A stretch of DNA of 64,000 nucleotides from Clostridium thermobutyricum DSM 4928 (lineage in GTDB: Bacteria > Bacillota > Clostridia > Clostridiales > Clostridiaceae): assembly GCF_002050515.1 (NCBI RefSeq), contig NZ_LTAY01000059.1:1-64000 (forward strand). Reading direction: 5' to 3'. Of the stretch, positions 44,247 to 52,751 are shown one piece after another. The notes under the pieces are model-generated. The model did no database searches, was not told the origin of the DNA, and saw only the letters and a program-made list of their open reading frames with translations. A program made the position numbers and the translations under genes. The first letter of the stretch is position 1. Each line of letters opens with the position of its first letter.

Positions 44247-45146
44247 ATGGGAAATTTATTTAATTTAAATTCTAATATTTTTAAGGGAGCTAAAGAAGGA
44301 AAACTATCTAGTGTAATTTTCACTTTACTATCACCAGTAATAATTATTATTTTGTCATCTATTCCTGTAACTTTAATTGGACGAGCTATTTTTAGTTTTG
44401 TTAAAGATATAAAGTTTATACAAACATATATGTATCAAATAATGCTTATCTTAAATACTGGCTCAGCAATTATAATTTGTTTTTTAATAGTTAAGTTCAA
44501 AGAAAAAAGAAGCATAAAAGGAATGGGATTTGGGTTAAGAAAAAAAGCAATATCTGATTATTTAGAAGGCTTTGCCTTAGGAATAATAATGATAGGAATA
44601 GCTTGGATAGGGATAATATTATTTGGTAATTCTTTATTTGAATTACAACTAAAAAATATATCAAAAGCTAGTTTTATAATGCCATTTTTATTAATGCTGT
44701 TAGCTTGGATAATACAAGGCGCATCTGAAGAAATTATGTTAAGAGGATACATGTTACCTGTCCTTGGTGTTAAAGTTGGTCCTAAATTTGCAATATGTGC
44801 ATCTTCACTTATATTTAGTGGATTACATTTATCAAACAATGGAATTACACCATTATCTATAGTTAATTTAGTTTTATTTGGGGTATTTGCAGCTTTTTAT
44901 GCAATAAAAAATGAAAATCTATGGGGAATATGTGCTCTTCATAGTTCATGGAATTTTGCACAACAAAATATATTTGGAACATTAGTAAGTGGTGGAGCAG
45001 TATATGATAGCTCTCTAATTAGTACAACATATTTAGAAAATAATCTTATTAATGGAGGAACATTTGGACCAGAAGGAGGAATTATGGTTACTATAGTATT
45101 ATTAGTAGCTATAACGGTTCAAATTCTTCAATCAAGAAAGAAATAA
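44247..45146 (+). CDS. CPBP-family intramembrane glutamic endopeptidase
   Basis: 299 aa, about 7-8 membrane segments. Abi/CPBP motifs: 'EEIMLRGY' (Glu-Glu-x3-Arg, about residue 162), 'SGLHLSNN' (His about 193), and 'HSSWNF' near 233. Family members are Rce1-like membrane proteases, linked in Firmicutes to bacteriocin immunity or surface-protein processing. The EExxxR and both His motifs are intact. AAGGAGAT ribosome site. Next to ABC modules for peptide-type stress, which is suggestive only. Confidence 0.88.
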   Translation: MGNLFNLNSNIFKGAKEGKLSSVIFTLLSPVIIIILSSIPVTLIGRAIFSFVKDIKFIQTYMYQIMLILNTGSAIIICFLIVKFKEKRSIKGMGFGLRKKAISDYLEGFALGIIMIGIAWIGIILFGNSLFELQLKNISKASFIMPFLLMLLAWIIQGASEEIMLRGYMLPVLGVKVGPKFAICASSLIFSGLHLSNNGITPLSIVNLVLFGVFAAFYAIKNENLWGICALHSSWNFAQQNIFGTLVSGGAVYDSSLISTTYLENNLINGGTFGPEGGIMVTIVLLVAITVQILQSRKK

Positions 45147-45260
45147 ATATATTTTACTCATCATAAATTATTTATAACTAAACTCTTATAAATTTGATTA
45201 ATATATTTTTATAGATTAAAATTAAAAAATATATTAGTAACTTATATGGAGATGATTAAA

Positions 45261-45731
45261 ATGCAAAAAACAAATGCAATGAGAATTTTAGATAAAAATA
45301 AAATAGAATATACTGCATTAGAATATGATGCTAGTGATGGTCATATAGATGGAGCTGCTGTTGCTAAAAAAACAGGTCAAGCACCAGAAACTGTTTATAA
45401 AACTCTAGTTACAATGGGAAATTCAAAAAATCTTTATGTATTTGTTATACCAGTACTTTGTGAATTGGATTTAAAGAAAGCTGCTAAAGTATCTGGTGAA
45501 AAAAAAGTAGAAATGATACATGTTAAAGATATAAATAAATTTACAGGATATATCAGAGGGGGATGTTCTCCAATTGGTATGAAAAAGGAATATAAAACTT
45601 TCTTCCAAAAAGATGCTTTAGAACTTGAAAAGGTAGTATTTAGTGGTGGAAAAATAGGATTACAAATAGAAATGAATCCAAAAGATTTAGAAAAAGCAAT
45701 AAGAGTAGAATTTTGTGAAATTATTAAATAA
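45261..45731 (+). CDS. ybaK: YbaK/EbsC-family aminoacyl-tRNA deacylase
   Basis: 156 aa from ATG 45261. 'KTNAMRILDKNKIEY' opening, 'GQAPETVYKTLVT' near 40, 'KKAAKVSGEKKVEM' (catalytic-type Lys region), 'GYIRGGCSPIGMKK' near 103. These match Cys-tRNA(Pro) deacylase YbaK, which clears cysteine mischarged on tRNA-Pro in trans. GGAG at 45248-45251 serves this ATG; an ATG at 45246 overlaps that site and is unlikely to be used. Monocistronic. Confidence 0.92.
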   Translation: MQKTNAMRILDKNKIEYTALEYDASDGHIDGAAVAKKTGQAPETVYKTLVTMGNSKNLYVFVIPVLCELDLKKAAKVSGEKKVEMIHVKDINKFTGYIRGGCSPIGMKKEYKTFFQKDALELEKVVFSGGKIGLQIEMNPKDLEKAIRVEFCEIIK

Positions 45732-45734
45732 ATG

Positions 45735-45771
45735 AAAACCTCAATGAATTTAAATTCATTGAGGTTTTTTT
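45735..45771. terminator. Bidirectional terminator between ybaK and the ABC ATPase
   Basis: Perfect 34-bp palindrome AAAACCTCAATGAATTT and its complement, followed by T's. It overlaps the stop of the minus-strand gene. Confidence 0.9.
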
Positions 45772-46573
45772 ATTTAAAAAGCATACGTGATTCTTTAGAA
45801 TTTATTTCAACTATTTTATAGAAAAATTCGCTTTGAGATAAATTTCCTCTTAAAAGTTCATGCTCTATCTTTCCATCTCTTAAGAAGATAACTCTTTTTC
45901 CGTAACTAGCAATCATATTATCATGAGTTACCATAATTATAGTTTTATTTTCTTTTTCATTTAAATCTTTTATTATAGAAAGAATCTCATGCGAGTTTTG
46001 TGAATCAAGATTCCCAGTTGGTTCATCAGCAAGAATTAATTCTGGATTATTTACTAATGCTCTTGCAATAGAAATTCTTTGAACTTGTCCACCTGAACAC
46101 TCAGAAGGATATTTAGATAGTAAATGTTCTATACCTACTTTTTTAGAAATTTCGGTTACTATTTCATTTACTTCAGCAGAAGTTTTATCTCCAGAAACGC
46201 TTAAAGGTAATGATATATTTTCTAAAACAGTTAAATTATGAAGAACATTAAAATTTTGAAATATAAAACCTAATTCTTTAGATCTAAAATTTGATATTTC
46301 ATGCGTTAGAAGCTTATTAATATTTGTTCCATTAATAAGAACTTTACCTTTTGTAGGAATATCTATTGTAGAAATAGTATTTAATAGAGTACTTTTTCCA
46401 GAACCAGAAGGCCCCATTATTATAGTAAATTCTCCTTTTTTAACTGTAAAATTAATTTTATCTAAAGCAACAGTTTGTATGACTTTCTTATTTTTTTCAG
46501 AAATTGCAAGACCTGTTTTGGGTTCTTTTCTTTTATATATTTTACATAAATCTATACATTCAATAATATTCAT
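45770..46573 (-). CDS. ABC transporter ATP-binding protein (MacB/BceA type)
   Basis: 267 aa. Walker A 'GPSGSGKST' (about 53), Q-loop 'FIFQNFNVLH', signature 'SECSGGQVQRISIARAL', Walker B 'LILADEPTGNLD', H-loop 'VTHD'. It has an extra N-terminal insert ('KRKEPKTGLAISEKNKKV') and a C-terminal tail like the ATPase at 39456. Partner of the permease upstream (14-nt gap). No kinase or regulator belongs to this pair locally. Confidence 0.93.
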   Translation of the reverse strand: MNIIECIDLCKIYKRKEPKTGLAISEKNKKVIQTVALDKINFTVKKGEFTIIMGPSGSGKSTLLNTISTIDIPTKGKVLINGTNINKLLTHEISNFRSKELGFIFQNFNVLHNLTVLENISLPLSVSGDKTSAEVNEIVTEISKKVGIEHLLSKYPSECSGGQVQRISIARALVNNPELILADEPTGNLDSQNSHEILSIIKDLNEKENKTIIMVTHDNMIASYGKRVIFLRDGKIEHELLRGNLSQSEFFYKIVEINSKESRMLFK

Positions 46574-46587
46574 AAAAACACTTCCTT

Positions 46588-47856
46588 TTAACTAATTTGA
46601 TTTAAAAATTTAATACTTAAGCTGTAGATTATTGAAGTTGATATTAAAAATAGTGCTATATAACTGCCTATAAAGATTATAGAAAGTCCTAAGCTGAAAT
46701 CTAAATATAAAACTAAAAATGCTGTGAAAACAGAAGTAAAAAATAATGGTAATGCAAGTAAAGTGCCATAAAGTAATAATATTTTATTTCTCACTATTTT
46801 TAATAAATCTTCTTTAGAGTATCCTAAAACTATCAAAGATTTTAATGTTTTAATTTCATCAATTGATGTAGAAAGACCATAAAAAATAATCATAAATGTG
46901 ATTAGTAATATGCAAATTAGAAAGCTTAAAGAAATAAATAAATTAATTAAAGAAGTTCCTTCTAATAGAATAGGAAACATAGGAAATACTGTACCTATAA
47001 CTAATAAGGGTTGAAAAACTACTTTATTTTTTTCAAGAGAAGTTTTAAAATTGCTTAATACTATAACGTTTATTTTATGATTTAGATACTTATTTTTCTT
47101 TAATTTATCAATATAAAGTGGAAGAAATTTGTTATAAAATAACGTACCACCTATAAGAGGAATTAAAAATAAAAAACTAATAATATCTTTAATTTGCGTA
47201 ATTGAATTAGGTGACATAAAGAATAGAATAAAAACTGAAAACATAAGTGGAAAACATATATAATGCTTTAATTTTAAAGTTTCTTCAAAACTATTTGATG
47301 TAAATTGGCTTTTATCGTTTATTCCTAATAATACTTTTATATCATTTCTATATCCAAATCCTTGATTTACTAGACCTAGAATAATTGTTTGGAAACAAGC
47401 AAATATAAAGCAATAAAGGAATGTTGTTAATGAAATATAAAATCCAAATTTACCAAATATAAATAGATAAAATAAAGGTGAAATAATAATTCCTAAAATT
47501 GTACCTAAAGTACATCCTATGATATTTAATATAGTTATTTGAATGGTTAGGAGAATACCTAGCTTATAGGGAGAGGCACCACTTAAAACTTGAAGTGCAA
47601 ACTCATCACTTTTAATTTTTGTAAGATAATTATCTGCATTATAAAGAACAAAAAGAGATTCTCCTAAAATGAATATTAATAAATAAGAAAGTATAGTTTT
47701 TTCTGAAGGACTTGAGTAGGTAACTTCAGAAATCAGTGTAAGGTTTGTAAAATTAAAAATTAAAGCAGAAACTAAAGTTAATATAGTGATAAATAAACTA
47801 GTTTCTTTACCACTTCTCTTAAGTAAGGTTAGAGTAAGCTTAATGCTATTATTCAT
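46588..47856 (-). CDS. FtsX-type ABC transporter permease
   Basis: 422 aa, about 10 membrane segments with only short loops. It lacks the large outside domain of BceB, as does the permease at 38071, and has the same core 'SIDEIKTLKSLIVLGYSKEDLL' near 335. It forms an exporter or stress pump with the ATPase 14 nt downstream. AAGGAGA ribosome site. Probably a diverged relative of the 38-40 kb system that works without its own two-component pair. Confidence 0.82.
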   Translation of the reverse strand: MNNSIKLTLTLLKRSGKETSLFITILTLVSALIFNFTNLTLISEVTYSSPSEKTILSYLLIFILGESLFVLYNADNYLTKIKSDEFALQVLSGASPYKLGILLTIQITILNIIGCTLGTILGIIISPLFYLFIFGKFGFYISLTTFLYCFIFACFQTIILGLVNQGFGYRNDIKVLLGINDKSQFTSNSFEETLKLKHYICFPLMFSVFILFFMSPNSITQIKDIISFLFLIPLIGGTLFYNKFLPLYIDKLKKNKYLNHKINVIVLSNFKTSLEKNKVVFQPLLVIGTVFPMFPILLEGTSLINLFISLSFLICILLITFMIIFYGLSTSIDEIKTLKSLIVLGYSKEDLLKIVRNKILLLYGTLLALPLFFTSVFTAFLVLYLDFSLGLSIIFIGSYIALFLISTSIIYSLSIKFLNQIS

Positions 47857-47968
47857 GAATATCTCCTTTCTATTTAAAAATTTTTATTTTTTATGTATCA
47901 AATAAAAATGTATGTAATAAATTTTATTCTATAAAAAGGTAAATAATCCTTTATTTTGAAAAATAAAA

Positions 47969-48003
47969 AAGAACTATGAAAATAATTTTTCATAGTTCTT
48001 TAT
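47969..48003 (-). terminator. Terminator of the hemolysin III-family gene
   Basis: AAGAACTATGAAAA / TTTTTCATAGTTCTT stem with T-run on the minus strand, about 30 nt past the stop. Confidence 0.85.
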
Positions 48004-48029
48004 ATATAGAATTTATTTGTGTTAACTAA

Positions 48030-48677
48030 TTATAAAAGGTAAGCAAAAACTGCAATAAAATGTGATAGACTACCAAGCATTATAAAGATATGAAATATTT
48101 CATGGGTTCCCAAAACACCTATTTTTATTCTATCATCCTTAAATGCGTAAATAACTCCACCTATTGTATACAATATTCCTCCTAATACTAATAGGAAAAA
48201 AGCATTTTCATGTAAAACTTGTGATAAAGGATAAATTGCAAATACTGCAAACCATCCAATTGCTATATACATAACACTAGAAATCCATTTTGGACAAGTA
48301 ACCCAAAATAGTTTAAAAATTATTCCGAGTAATCCTGATATTAAAACAGCTCCAAATAATAGAAAACCAGTATTATTGTTAAGTGCTATTAAACAAAATG
48401 GTGCATATGAACCTGCAATTAATACAAATATCATAGAGTGGTCAAGTTTTTTTAGTTTATATAATACTTCTTTAGATGATATTACTGAATGATAAGTTGC
48501 AGATGCACTATATAGAAGTATCATACTTACCCCAAATAAAAAAACTGAAAACACCTCTATAGCTGATCCATCTGTTAAAAAAGCTTTAGTTAATAAAGCA
48601 ATTAATCCTATAAATGACAATATAGCCCCTGTTAAATGAGTTAATCCGTTAACAGGCTCTCTTAAATATTTCTCCAT
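48030..48677 (-). CDS. Hemolysin III / PAQR family membrane protein
   Basis: 215 aa, seven membrane segments. Family signatures: 'EPVNGLTHLTGAILS' at residues 7-21, 'YSASATYHS' near 57, 'KLDHSMIFVLIAGSYAPFCL' near 78, and 'GTHEIFHIFIMLGSLSHFIAV' at the C-terminus. The His/Asp/Ser residues match the PAQR metal site. Despite the name, haemolysis is shown for only a few members; a membrane-homeostasis role is more likely. AGGAGG ribosome site. Monocistronic. Confidence 0.92.
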   Translation of the reverse strand: MEKYLREPVNGLTHLTGAILSFIGLIALLTKAFLTDGSAIEVFSVFLFGVSMILLYSASATYHSVISSKEVLYKLKKLDHSMIFVLIAGSYAPFCLIALNNNTGFLLFGAVLISGLLGIIFKLFWVTCPKWISSVMYIAIGWFAVFAIYPLSQVLHENAFFLLVLGGILYTIGGVIYAFKDDRIKIGVLGTHEIFHIFIMLGSLSHFIAVFAYLL

Positions 48678-48894
48678 ATTTTAGCCTCCTATAACGATAA
48701 GTAGTTTTATAAACTACGTATTATAATGTTATTATATGTTTTTATATTAAAAAAGGTCAAAGCTAGTATTTCCTTAAATATTGAAATTAAACTTTATTTT
48801 TATGTAAAAATATTGAAATATCTCTTAAATACTATTATTATTAATATAGATATAATAATATATAGTTTTTAAAACTAGATATGGAGTGATTAAC

Positions 48895-49458
48895 TTGGAT
48901 AAAGATAAAATATTAGAACTTATTAAAAATTTGAATTTAGATAAAAACATAGAATTAGATGAAATTCCTGAAATTGACCTATATATGGACCAAGTAATTC
49001 AAATGTTTGAATCAAAATATTCAGATATGAGAAGAAATGAAGATGAAAAAGTATTAACTAAAACTATGATAAATAATTATGCTAAAGGAAAACTTTTAAT
49101 GCCAATTAAAAATAAAAAATATTCTAAAGAGCATATTATTTTAATGAATCTTATATATAATTTGAAAGGAACTTTATCTATAAGTGATATAAAGCTAGTA
49201 TTAAATGATCTTGTAAATGAATCAGATAGCGATCATATAAGAGATTTATATTCTAAGTTTATAAAAACATCAGAAAGTGATTTAAGACACTTCGAAAAAG
49301 AGAATATTGATAGATTTGAAGAAATAAATTCTAATGATAATGATAAATTTGATAAGAATTTTCTTATGCTATGTTCTGTTATAAATATGAGTAATATGTA
49401 TAGAAAACTTGGAGAAAAATTAATAGATGAGCTTTTTGATAAGGGGGATGAAAATTAA
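48895..49458 (+). CDS. DUF1836 domain protein
   Basis: 187 aa from TTG 48895. GGAGTG at 48883-48888 is its ribosome site, so the GTG at 48886 is not a real start. The middle region 'DEKVLTKTMINNYAKGKLLMPIKNKKYSKEHIILMNLIYNLK' has the MerR-like helical look of DUF1836, possibly DNA-binding. Function unknown. The stop overlaps the ATG of the COG3044 ATPase gene (TAATG), so the two are coupled. Confidence 0.82.
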   Translation: MDKDKILELIKNLNLDKNIELDEIPEIDLYMDQVIQMFESKYSDMRRNEDEKVLTKTMINNYAKGKLLMPIKNKKYSKEHIILMNLIYNLKGTLSISDIKLVLNDLVNESDSDHIRDLYSKFIKTSESDLRHFEKENIDRFEEINSNDNDKFDKNFLMLCSVINMSNMYRKLGEKLIDELFDKGDEN

Positions 49459-51161
49459 TGAAAAATTCTGATGATTTAAGAAAAAGTATTACAAAGATAG
49501 ATGGAAGAGGATATAAAGCATATAAAGATTTAGAAGGAGATTGGGAGTTTAAAGATTATATTCTTCATATTGACCATGTTCAAGGAGATCCATTTGCTTC
49601 TCCTTCAAGAATTAGAGTTAGTGTGAAAAATAAAATTAATAAATTCCCAATAGAACTTTTTAATGAAAATCATAAAAGAATAGCACTTCAAGATTTCTTA
49701 ACTAGATTATTTAGTTTAAACATAAATAAGAACTGTTCTAGAGTAATGGGATCAGGTAAAAGTGGAATAATTAATATAAGTAGATGTCCACAAGAAATAT
49801 TAGATAGAACTGCAATTATAATAGATAAAGATAAAATAGAAGCAAGATTTGAAGTAGGATTTCCCGCAAGAGGTAGAACAGTTTTAGGAAAAGAATTAGA
49901 GAAAATTCTTTATGATTTTTTACCTAGAATAGTGGATTTATCTTTAAAATATGAAAATATAAATAAAGAAAAATTGAGAAAATCAATTGAATTAGTTCAA
50001 AATCAAGAATTTGTAAGAGAAGAACTTAATAAAAGAGGATTAATTGCATTTATAGGAAATGGATCTATATTGCCAAGAGAAAGTGGAATATCTACTAAAC
50101 CTTTAAAAGAAGGAATAAAATTTATTTCACCTAAATCTATGGAAGTTGAAATGGATTTACCTTATGGTGGAATTATAAAAGGAATGGGAATAAAAAAAGG
50201 TATAACATTAATTGTAGGTGGAGGATATCATGGAAAATCCACTCTTTTAAATGCATTAGAACTTGGGGTGTACAATCATATAGAAGGTGATGGAAGAGAG
50301 TATGTCATAGCAGATAGAACAGCTATGAAAGTAAGGGCTGAAGATGGAAGATGTATAATAAAGGATGATATATCTCTTTTCATAAATAATCTTCCTAACG
50401 GAAAAGATACAAAGAAATTTATAAGTGAAAATGCAAGTGGAAGTACATCACAAGCAGCTAATATAGTAGAAGCTTTAGAAACAGGAGCAAAAACATTACT
50501 TATAGATGAGGATACATCAGCTACTAATTTTATGATAAGAGATGATGTTATGCAAAGTCTTGTTTCAAAAGAAAAAGAACCTATTACACCTTTTATAGAA
50601 CTAGTAAAAGGAATTTACGAAGAATGTAATATTTCAACTATAATAGTTGTAGGAAGTTCAGGAGATTATTTTGATATAGCAGACACTGTAATACAAATGG
50701 ATTCTTATGAAGCTAAAGATGTTACTGAAAGAGCTAAAGAATTATCTAAAGGAATAATTTTAGAAAGAATAAAAAATAATAATACAGAAATAGATATTAA
50801 TTTAAAAAGAGTTTTACTAAAAGGATCAATTGATAAAGGACCTAAAGGAGTAAAAATAAAAGTATTAGGAACTGATGGATTTATGATAAATAAAGATGAA
50901 GTAAATCTTAGATTAGTAGAACAAATTGTAGATAGAGAACAAGTAGCAGCTATTGGAAATATATTAAAATTAGTAGATGAAAAAATAGCTAATAATAAAT
51001 ATACTTTAAGTGAAGCAGTAGATATTGTTTTAGAAAATATAAATAAGGATGGGCTATTATATTTAAGTTTCGCAAAAGGTGGAGTGGGAAGCCTAGCTCT
51101 TCCAAGAAAGCAAGAAATAATGGCTGCATTTAGCAGATATAGAAAATTAAAGATTAATTAG
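49458..51161 (+). CDS. Predicted ABC-class ATPase (COG3044)
   Basis: 567 aa, soluble. Walker A variant 'VGGGYHGKSTLLNAL' near 250, 'DRTAMKVRAEDGR' near 285, signature-like 'SGSTSQAANIVEALE' near 328, and Walker B 'TLLIDEDTSATNFMIRDD' near 348. This set is specific to the COG3044 family. It is conserved in many bacteria but its role is not established; nucleic-acid or RNA-linked work has been suggested for related folds. Coupled to the DUF1836 gene. A terminator follows. Confidence 0.88.
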   Translation: MKNSDDLRKSITKIDGRGYKAYKDLEGDWEFKDYILHIDHVQGDPFASPSRIRVSVKNKINKFPIELFNENHKRIALQDFLTRLFSLNINKNCSRVMGSGKSGIINISRCPQEILDRTAIIIDKDKIEARFEVGFPARGRTVLGKELEKILYDFLPRIVDLSLKYENINKEKLRKSIELVQNQEFVREELNKRGLIAFIGNGSILPRESGISTKPLKEGIKFISPKSMEVEMDLPYGGIIKGMGIKKGITLIVGGGYHGKSTLLNALELGVYNHIEGDGREYVIADRTAMKVRAEDGRCIIKDDISLFINNLPNGKDTKKFISENASGSTSQAANIVEALETGAKTLLIDEDTSATNFMIRDDVMQSLVSKEKEPITPFIELVKGIYEECNISTIIVVGSSGDYFDIADTVIQMDSYEAKDVTERAKELSKGIILERIKNNNTEIDINLKRVLLKGSIDKGPKGVKIKVLGTDGFMINKDEVNLRLVEQIVDREQVAAIGNILKLVDEKIANNKYTLSEAVDIVLENINKDGLLYLSFAKGGVGSLALPRKQEIMAAFSRYRKLKIN

Positions 51162-51169
51162 TTCACAAA

Positions 51170-51216
51170 AAAGAGGTTTTAATAAAAAAATTGTTTTAAC
51201 CTCTTTAATTTTGTTT
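51170..51216 (+). terminator. Terminator after the COG3044 ATPase gene
   Basis: AAAGAGGTT / AACCTCTTT stem with AT-rich loop and T-rich tail. Confidence 0.75.
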
Positions 51217-51239
51217 AAAATATGTTAAACTACTATAAT
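51211..51239 (+). promoter_or_regulatory. Promoter of the MFS gene
   Basis: TTGTTT (51211-51216), 17-nt spacer, TATAAT (51234-51239), about 31 nt before the start codon. It overlaps the tail of the preceding terminator. Confidence 0.55.
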
Positions 51240-51270
51240 TAAAAGAATTTTATAAACAAAGGAGAAAAAA

Positions 51271-52701
51271 ATGGAAAAGCAAAAGAAATTAGTAGTAGTA
51301 GCATTAATGCTTGTTACGTTCTTAGCTGCTTTTGAAGGAACGGTTGTAAGTACAGCTATGCCGACAATAGCAAGAGATCTAAATGGTTATAATCTTATAA
51401 GTTGGATATTCTCTGCATATCTTTTAACATCAGCAGTTTCAACACCTATATATGGTAAATTATCAGATTTATTTGGTAGAAAAAAGATAATAACAATTGG
51501 AATTTTAATATTTTTAGTAGGAACAACTTTAAGTGGATTATCAAGAGATATGGTTCAGCTTATCATATTTAGAGCAATACAAGGATTAGGCTCAGGAGCA
51601 ATTTTAACACTTACATATACAATAATAGGAGATTTATTTGATACTTCAGAAAAGGCTAAAATGCAAGGTTTTTTAAGTACTGTTTGGGGAGTTGCTAGCA
51701 TCTTAGGACCATTTGTTGGAGGAGCAATACTTGCAAAACTTTCATGGCATTGGATTTTCTTTGTTAACATCCCATTTGGATTAATTGGAATGTATATGAT
51801 AAATAAATACTTCCATGAAAAAGTGGTTAAAAGAAAAGCCTCAATAGATTATTTAGGTTCATTATTCTTAACAATAGCAATAGTAGCATTATTATTTAGT
51901 TGTTTAGAATCTCATAATACAAAGCTTTTAACTGGTTTAATAATAGTTTCTATTGTTAGTATTATAATATTCTGCATTGTTGAAAGCAAAGCAAAAGAAC
52001 CTATAGTACCTAAAAAAATATTTAATAAGACAACTATTATAGTAAATATATTATGTTTTATAGTATCTATAATTTTAATATCAATTCAATCATATATGCC
52101 AATATATACACAAAATGTATTAGGCTATAGTCCTCTTTTATCAGGATTATTTTTAGCACCAGTTTCAATATCATGGTTCTTAACTTCATTTATACTTTCA
52201 AGAACTTTACCTAAATATGGTGAAAAAATAGTTATGACTGTAGCTATAATAATTTTAATAGTAGCAAATATTATTGTTAACTTATTAGGAATAAATTCAA
52301 ATATAATAATTCTTATAATAGCAATGTTTATAATGGGATTTGGTTTTGGTGGAGTATTAAACTCTTCAATAATAGTAGTTCAAGAGCAAGTTGAACCAAG
52401 AGATATTGGAGTATCAACTTCAACAATAGCTTTAATAAGAACTTTAGGACAGACAATAGGAGTTAGTGTTTTTGGTGCAATAATGAATTTATCAATAACA
52501 AATCATTTTAAAGCACAAGGAATAAATGGTGTTACTCCAGATAATTTAAGTCCGACAAATAATATTTTCCATTTATCTAATGCTCAAATAAAAAGTGGAT
52601 TCTTTGCAGGAGTACATAGTATATTCTGGGCATTACTTATAATAGCAATAATAACTTTAATAATAGGACTTATTTTACCTAAGAAAAAAATAAAAGAATA
52701 A
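51271..52701 (+). CDS. MFS drug exporter (DHA2/EmrB-QacA type)
   Basis: 476 aa, 14 membrane segments. 'GTVVSTAMPTIARDL' (motif D1) near residue 24, 'GKLSDLFGRKK' (motif A) near 65, 'RAIQGLGSGAILTLTYTIIGD' (motif B/C region) near 101. Proton-driven export of drugs or other amphipathic compounds; the substrate is unknown. AAAGGAG ribosome site. No TetR or MarR regulator is adjacent. Confidence 0.92.
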   Translation: MEKQKKLVVVALMLVTFLAAFEGTVVSTAMPTIARDLNGYNLISWIFSAYLLTSAVSTPIYGKLSDLFGRKKIITIGILIFLVGTTLSGLSRDMVQLIIFRAIQGLGSGAILTLTYTIIGDLFDTSEKAKMQGFLSTVWGVASILGPFVGGAILAKLSWHWIFFVNIPFGLIGMYMINKYFHEKVVKRKASIDYLGSLFLTIAIVALLFSCLESHNTKLLTGLIIVSIVSIIIFCIVESKAKEPIVPKKIFNKTTIIVNILCFIVSIILISIQSYMPIYTQNVLGYSPLLSGLFLAPVSISWFLTSFILSRTLPKYGEKIVMTVAIIILIVANIIVNLLGINSNIIILIIAMFIMGFGFGGVLNSSIIVVQEQVEPRDIGVSTSTIALIRTLGQTIGVSVFGAIMNLSITNHFKAQGINGVTPDNLSPTNNIFHLSNAQIKSGFFAGVHSIFWALLIIAIITLIIGLILPKKKIKE

Positions 52702-52705
52702 AATT

Positions 52706-52748
52706 AAGCCTTTATACAATTATTTAAATAATTGTATAAAGGCTTTTA
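52706..52748. terminator. Bidirectional terminator between MFS and YjiH-type genes
   Basis: Nearly perfect palindrome with arms AAGCCTTTATACAATTATTT and complement, followed by TTTT. Confidence 0.9.
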
Positions 52749-52751
52749 TGT

